A DNA stretch of 34,063 bases from Bacteroidota bacterium (lineage in GTDB: Bacteria; Bacteroidota; Bacteroidia; Flavobacteriales; Weeksellaceae), in NCBI GenBank assembly GCA_023393915.1, contig JAEXBS010000091.1, positions 1 through 34,063 on the forward strand. Direction: 5' to 3'. The notes under the pieces are model-generated. The model saw only the letters and a list, made by a program, of their open reading frames with translations. It was not told the DNA's origin and did not search any database. A program made the position numbers and the translations under genes. This document shows positions 30,789 to 34,063 of the stretch, one piece after another; position 1 is the stretch's first letter, and every line of letters starts with the position of its first letter.

Positions 30789-32278
30789 AAATAACGTATA
30801 TAAATACAGGCAACAGCGTAGGCAACGAAACAAACTACGTAGCCCCAATAGTCATACCTATTGCAGCAGGTCTGAAACAGGAACTACTGTTTGAGGAAAT
30901 GGGAAACGTCGCCTATATGACAATAGAGGTGTCCCGTAACGGAACGGCAGTACACAGTCAGCGGCTAACACCGTCTAGTACGATGCGCATAGACTTAAGT
31001 ACGTTTGCACAGGTGTTGCCTTCACTTAACGAACTGTACAAGTATTTGACAGGTGACCCGTCAAGTAATGTACAGGATAAGATTCAGTTTGTATTACTGG
31101 ATGGGTTGACGCTGCGCACATACACTATCTATGTTTGTTCGCTGAATTGCCCGTACCTAAACTCTAGAGGATGGGTTCGCCACGATGAACGTAATTTGGT
31201 ATCTACGGCATTGGCCAGTACGGTAGATGTGTCATTAGTAAATGCAGGGGGAGGGACAAAGGAACTAGTAACCAGTCCAGTTAGAGGGACAGGGACTAAA
31301 ATAAAAGGGTCAAGCGGATGGATAGCTAACTTACCCCTATCAAATACAATCGTACCCAACGGGATAGAGGTTACGCAATCTATATACGTTGAAAATGTTG
31401 GAAACAACCCGTTTACGTTAGTGGCAAGGTTTGGAACAGACGCGATTCCACTTAGCCGCAGAGAGGAACACATCAAAATACCCGTGGGTTTCAAAGGTGT
31501 TGTGAGTTCTACGAAGGTTATGCCAATGGCTAACGATACACACATGCGCGTGCTTGCGATAGGCGACAGACCTATGGAAGCTAATTTTTATTGTTACATG
31601 GTGAACTACGGATGCGAGCCTAAACCGTGGATCAAGGCAGGGTCTAACGCTGCGTCTCCGTGTGTCGGTGCTATGACAGACTACCGTAGCGGAAAACTAT
31701 TCAACCCAGCCCAAGTTATAAACCCTTTTAACACCACCACTGATTTAAACCTAGTAGGGGGCGTTAGATACGCGCGTATGTATTATTCGGTAGGATCTGA
31801 TTCGTCAAAGATTGATTTTGGTGCATTATACCCTACGGGTGTACAACTCGGCGAGGGGGTGAACAGGAGATTAAGAAACCCCGACGGCAATGTATATGGG
31901 TGGGCGGAGTATGAAAACAAGCTACCCAAGGCCGTTTCCCCTAATTGCGGTGTACTCCTTCGATGGTTGAATAGTAAGGGGTGGTATGACAATATGTTCT
32001 TTGAAAAGTATTCAATCAAACCAGTTATGCTAACAAACAACAATGGGGGCAATGGTATTGACTATTACGAAACGACAGTGCAAATAGATGTTAACTGGGA
32101 TAACGAGCCTTGCTTAAATTGGATTCAGAGATCGTCCGATATTATAGCGCGTATTCCGATAGACGTTTGTCAGTTCGGTAGGGCTACTTTGTTGGCAACA
32201 AACGTTTTTCAAACACAGGGCGGCAACAAAACGAAAACGATTCAATTCAAATTTAAAGTTCAAATTGTAGAACCATGA
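30785..32278 (+). CDS. Large putative virion/tail protein
   Basis: 497 residues, strand-rich, with many Asn, Val and Thr and no catalytic motif. Family not recognised. The first 130 residues (ITYINTGNSVGNETNYVAP...) may form a beta sandwich; later parts have Gly-Asn-rich loops (NNNGGNGIDYYET). Location before the tape measure is unusual for a distal tail or receptor protein, but the composition fits one. Overlaps the previous and next genes by 4 bp each. Confidence 0.55.
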   Translation: MKITYINTGNSVGNETNYVAPIVIPIAAGLKQELLFEEMGNVAYMTIEVSRNGTAVHSQRLTPSSTMRIDLSTFAQVLPSLNELYKYLTGDPSSNVQDKIQFVLLDGLTLRTYTIYVCSLNCPYLNSRGWVRHDERNLVSTALASTVDVSLVNAGGGTKELVTSPVRGTGTKIKGSSGWIANLPLSNTIVPNGIEVTQSIYVENVGNNPFTLVARFGTDAIPLSRREEHIKIPVGFKGVVSSTKVMPMANDTHMRVLAIGDRPMEANFYCYMVNYGCEPKPWIKAGSNAASPCVGAMTDYRSGKLFNPAQVINPFNTTTDLNLVGGVRYARMYYSVGSDSSKIDFGALYPTGVQLGEGVNRRLRNPDGNVYGWAEYENKLPKAVSPNCGVLLRWLNSKGWYDNMFFEKYSIKPVMLTNNNGGNGIDYYETTVQIDVNWDNEPCLNWIQRSSDIIARIPIDVCQFGRATLLATNVFQTQGGNKTKTIQFKFKVQIVEP

Positions 32279-33909
32279 TAGAAATTAGCGTAAAGATAGA
32301 TAATGTAGCGGTTGAGGGAATAAGTCCCTCTTCCGTTAAACTCACAATCAATAATGCCGATCCACTAAAGTTCACCGATAGGACAGTAGCGTATAGTGCT
32401 AGCATCAGTGTACCTAGAACCGAGGTGAACGATCGTATCTTTAAGGAGATGCGCACACCGTGGTTATTTACCAAGTCCAAGATGTACGTAGCTTACTTGT
32501 ACTTCGGCGGTTTACCAGCCCCCATGAATGGCGGCAGGTTCAAAGCTAAAGTAACTGCAAAAGAAGAAGGCTATACGGTTGAGTTAATAGAATTGTTCAC
32601 AAAGTTTAGTTCTATCAATTCTAGCTTCGGGGGTGTCGAACCTGACTACGAACCCGAAGGTTCTCCGTATTGGGTAACGTCTTATAACAAGATGCTGCAA
32701 AGGGCATACCCGAATATCGTAATACCAGCCCAACGGGCCTTCGGCTTTACTGGAACGAAAGTTATTAGTCAAATGGCTTACTGGGGTACGACTACGGACG
32801 TTAAGGCAGGCGGTTACATAGATACGTCAATAGTTATGAAATATAGAAATTGTTCTGATGGTGACTACCAAAGCAGATACCCGTATAACTATCTATGGGC
32901 GGACACGTCCGATACCGCGCTAGCTGCAAGGCTATTTGGTGGGCAGACGTTTTCGTTCCGCGTAGCGAAAGAAAACTATATCACCGTTGACGGATCATTT
33001 ACGGGAAACATACGTTTGAGGATGGTAGCACCGACAGGATCAACGGTTGTTAACTACGTACTTAGTTCTACGAACTCAGACGGTACGAAACGTTACAGCC
33101 CTAGTGCAGCTACTACTATCGGTGTTTCGGTAGACGGTTCAGACCTTCAAGCGGAGTTCATTAACGATGCAGGGATAAGAATAACGCCTACCAAGTCATT
33201 GCCCGTTGAGGATGCCATGGTATTGGAGATGCAGCTAGTTGGGGTAACTGATCCCAATGCATCCCGTAGAATGGTTTTCAACCAAGGTTTTGCAAACGGC
33301 TACGAGTTGTTGATGGCTTTTTGCAAGGCGTTCGCCTGGACGTATGACTACAACCAAGAAACCAACAAGGTAACGCTGAAACCGTTCATCGATCCCGACG
33401 TAACCAATGCAGGAAGTGCCAAGCGCGTAGACTGGACAGGAAAGATAGTAACAGACACGGTAGAAGTATCGGAGATCGAAGGTATCGGGCGGTCTATGGT
33501 TTATACGGTGGGCGAAAGGAAATACAGGTTTAAGGCGTATGACGGTGCACTAGATAGTTCAGCAGACGGTGCAAACAGCCCGTTCCCTGTAACAGTATCG
33601 CTTGAACTGCCAAACGCTGACATGACTAATTTTAATACGGCCTTTCCTAGTTATACCAGCTACTTTACTAATGCAGGTAGTTATCGTGCCGATATTGGAA
33701 ACTACTATTTGTACTTTAGAAAGGGCTATCAAATCAAGTGTACAGCGTATTTAACGTACTTCGATATTCTGAACTTTAAAAATGATGGCTGTTACAGAAT
33801 TGGAGAATTGAACGAATTTTTCTATATTCGCACAATTTCTAATTGGGACGCGTCAACAGGAAAATGTACTATCACAGCCGTAGCACTGAATTTACTAGGT
33901 AAGGGGTGA
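32275..33909 (+). CDS. Large putative tail/baseplate protein
   Basis: 544 residues. A beta-rich protein whose middle segment GYELLMAFCKAFAWTYDYN followed by KVTLKPF resembles the hub domain of baseplate or tail-tip proteins in Bacteroidota phages. No fibre repeats or depolymerase motif are seen. It is followed by 76 bp of leader with a hairpin and then the tape measure gene. The family assignment is inference. Confidence 0.5.
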   Translation: MIEISVKIDNVAVEGISPSSVKLTINNADPLKFTDRTVAYSASISVPRTEVNDRIFKEMRTPWLFTKSKMYVAYLYFGGLPAPMNGGRFKAKVTAKEEGYTVELIELFTKFSSINSSFGGVEPDYEPEGSPYWVTSYNKMLQRAYPNIVIPAQRAFGFTGTKVISQMAYWGTTTDVKAGGYIDTSIVMKYRNCSDGDYQSRYPYNYLWADTSDTALAARLFGGQTFSFRVAKENYITVDGSFTGNIRLRMVAPTGSTVVNYVLSSTNSDGTKRYSPSAATTIGVSVDGSDLQAEFINDAGIRITPTKSLPVEDAMVLEMQLVGVTDPNASRRMVFNQGFANGYELLMAFCKAFAWTYDYNQETNKVTLKPFIDPDVTNAGSAKRVDWTGKIVTDTVEVSEIEGIGRSMVYTVGERKYRFKAYDGALDSSADGANSPFPVTVSLELPNADMTNFNTAFPSYTSYFTNAGSYRADIGNYYLYFRKGYQIKCTAYLTYFDILNFKNDGCYRIGELNEFFYIRTISNWDASTGKCTITAVALNLLGKG

Positions 33910-33936
33910 TGATGGAACGGTTTACAGTTGAAATTT

Positions 33937-34063
33937 AATAACTACGGGGGCACTGCAACAGGTGCCCTCTTTAACAATTTTTAATATGGCAGATAATGTT
34001 ACGTTACTAGACCTTTCATTTAACACTGACGGGGCTTTAGATGGTTTGGATGCTTTGATCGCC
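33937..34063. repeat. Terminal direct repeat, right copy
   Basis: Exact copy of bases 1-127. It should be removed when the genome is circularised. The tape measure gene begins again at 33986 and runs off the end of the window. Confidence 0.95.
33986..34063 (+). CDS. Tape measure gene start, repeated (partial)
   Basis: The first 26 codons of the gene at 50-2554, repeated because the window carries the 127-base overlap. Not a second gene. Confidence 0.95.
   Translation, partial: MADNVTLLDLSFNTDGALDGLDALIA

Noticed and set aside
1..34063. Stop-codon recoding (TAG read-through), as in some crAss-like phages
   Set aside because: TAG ends several well-placed genes (holin-like, 25780 gene, small terminase, 29533 gene), and core genes have no internal TAG.
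1..34063. Lysogeny module (integrase, CI-like repressor, attachment site)
   Set aside because: No product has tyrosine or serine recombinase motifs or a typical repressor layout; the winged-helix-like mini-protein alone is not enough.
1..34063. tRNA genes
   Set aside because: No cloverleaf with the T-arm GTTCGAATC-like pattern was seen by eye; a scan was not possible.

Overview
The window looks like one complete, circularly permuted or circularised genome of a small tailed phage of Bacteroidota (probably a gut Bacteroides or Parabacteroides host). Bases 1-127 are repeated exactly at 33937-34063, so the unique genome is 33,936 bp. The host call rests on promoters of the Bacteroidota type (TTG-N20/21-TAnnTTTG), on A-rich leaders that mostly lack Shine-Dalgarno sequences, and on proteins typical of Bacteroidota and their phages. 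Every gene I accept is on the + strand. I see no integrase, CI-like repressor, partition gene or tRNA, so a virulent life cycle is the simplest reading. The code is standard, since TAG is a real stop in several genes.

Late region (26.8-34.06 kb, continuing into 1-9.8 kb): small terminase, a short orphan gene, large terminase, four head/neck/tail-completion candidates (one an HExxH putative metallopeptidase with its own promoter), two large putative tail proteins, tape measure, then a prohead protease fused to a scaffold, major capsid protein, three tandem paralogous virion-protein candidates, a small orphan gene, portal, a small orphan gene, holin-like protein, GH108 endolysin and an Rz-like spanin. 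This order is unusual: protease, capsid and portal lie after the tape measure instead of next to the terminase.

Early region (10.2-26.2 kb): small orphan genes, an Ala/Glu/Lys-rich helical protein, a DUF2800/Cas4-like nuclease, a winged-helix-like mini-protein, a DUF2815-type single-strand binding protein, a metallophosphoesterase, a D12-class adenine methyltransferase, a family A DNA polymerase with 3'-5' exonuclease, a primase-helicase of the VapE type, an array of very small genes (one with a signal peptide), a DUF3310-like protein, a VRR-NUC nuclease, an SNF2-type helicase and three trailing orphan genes. Together these form a nearly self-sufficient replication and recombination module.

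The most striking content is non-coding. (1) The two long intergenic regions that separate the early and late units carry diverged copies of one 283-291 bp structured element (9838-10128 and 26387-26669). (2) Eight early-region sites share GTTAA(C/A/T), then 27-28 bp (39 in a ninth), then a TA-starting -7-like box. In three of them the spacer is a hairpin with a conserved 10-nt loop and a covarying stem. (3) A second hairpin family with loop TGYAAMAG lies 16-18 nt before the start codons of three large genes. (4) Several hairpins overlap or touch a -7 box, as if terminator and promoter were combined. These point to a phage-specific regulatory system that I do not recognise. All functional statements come from reading the sequence; no database search was run.
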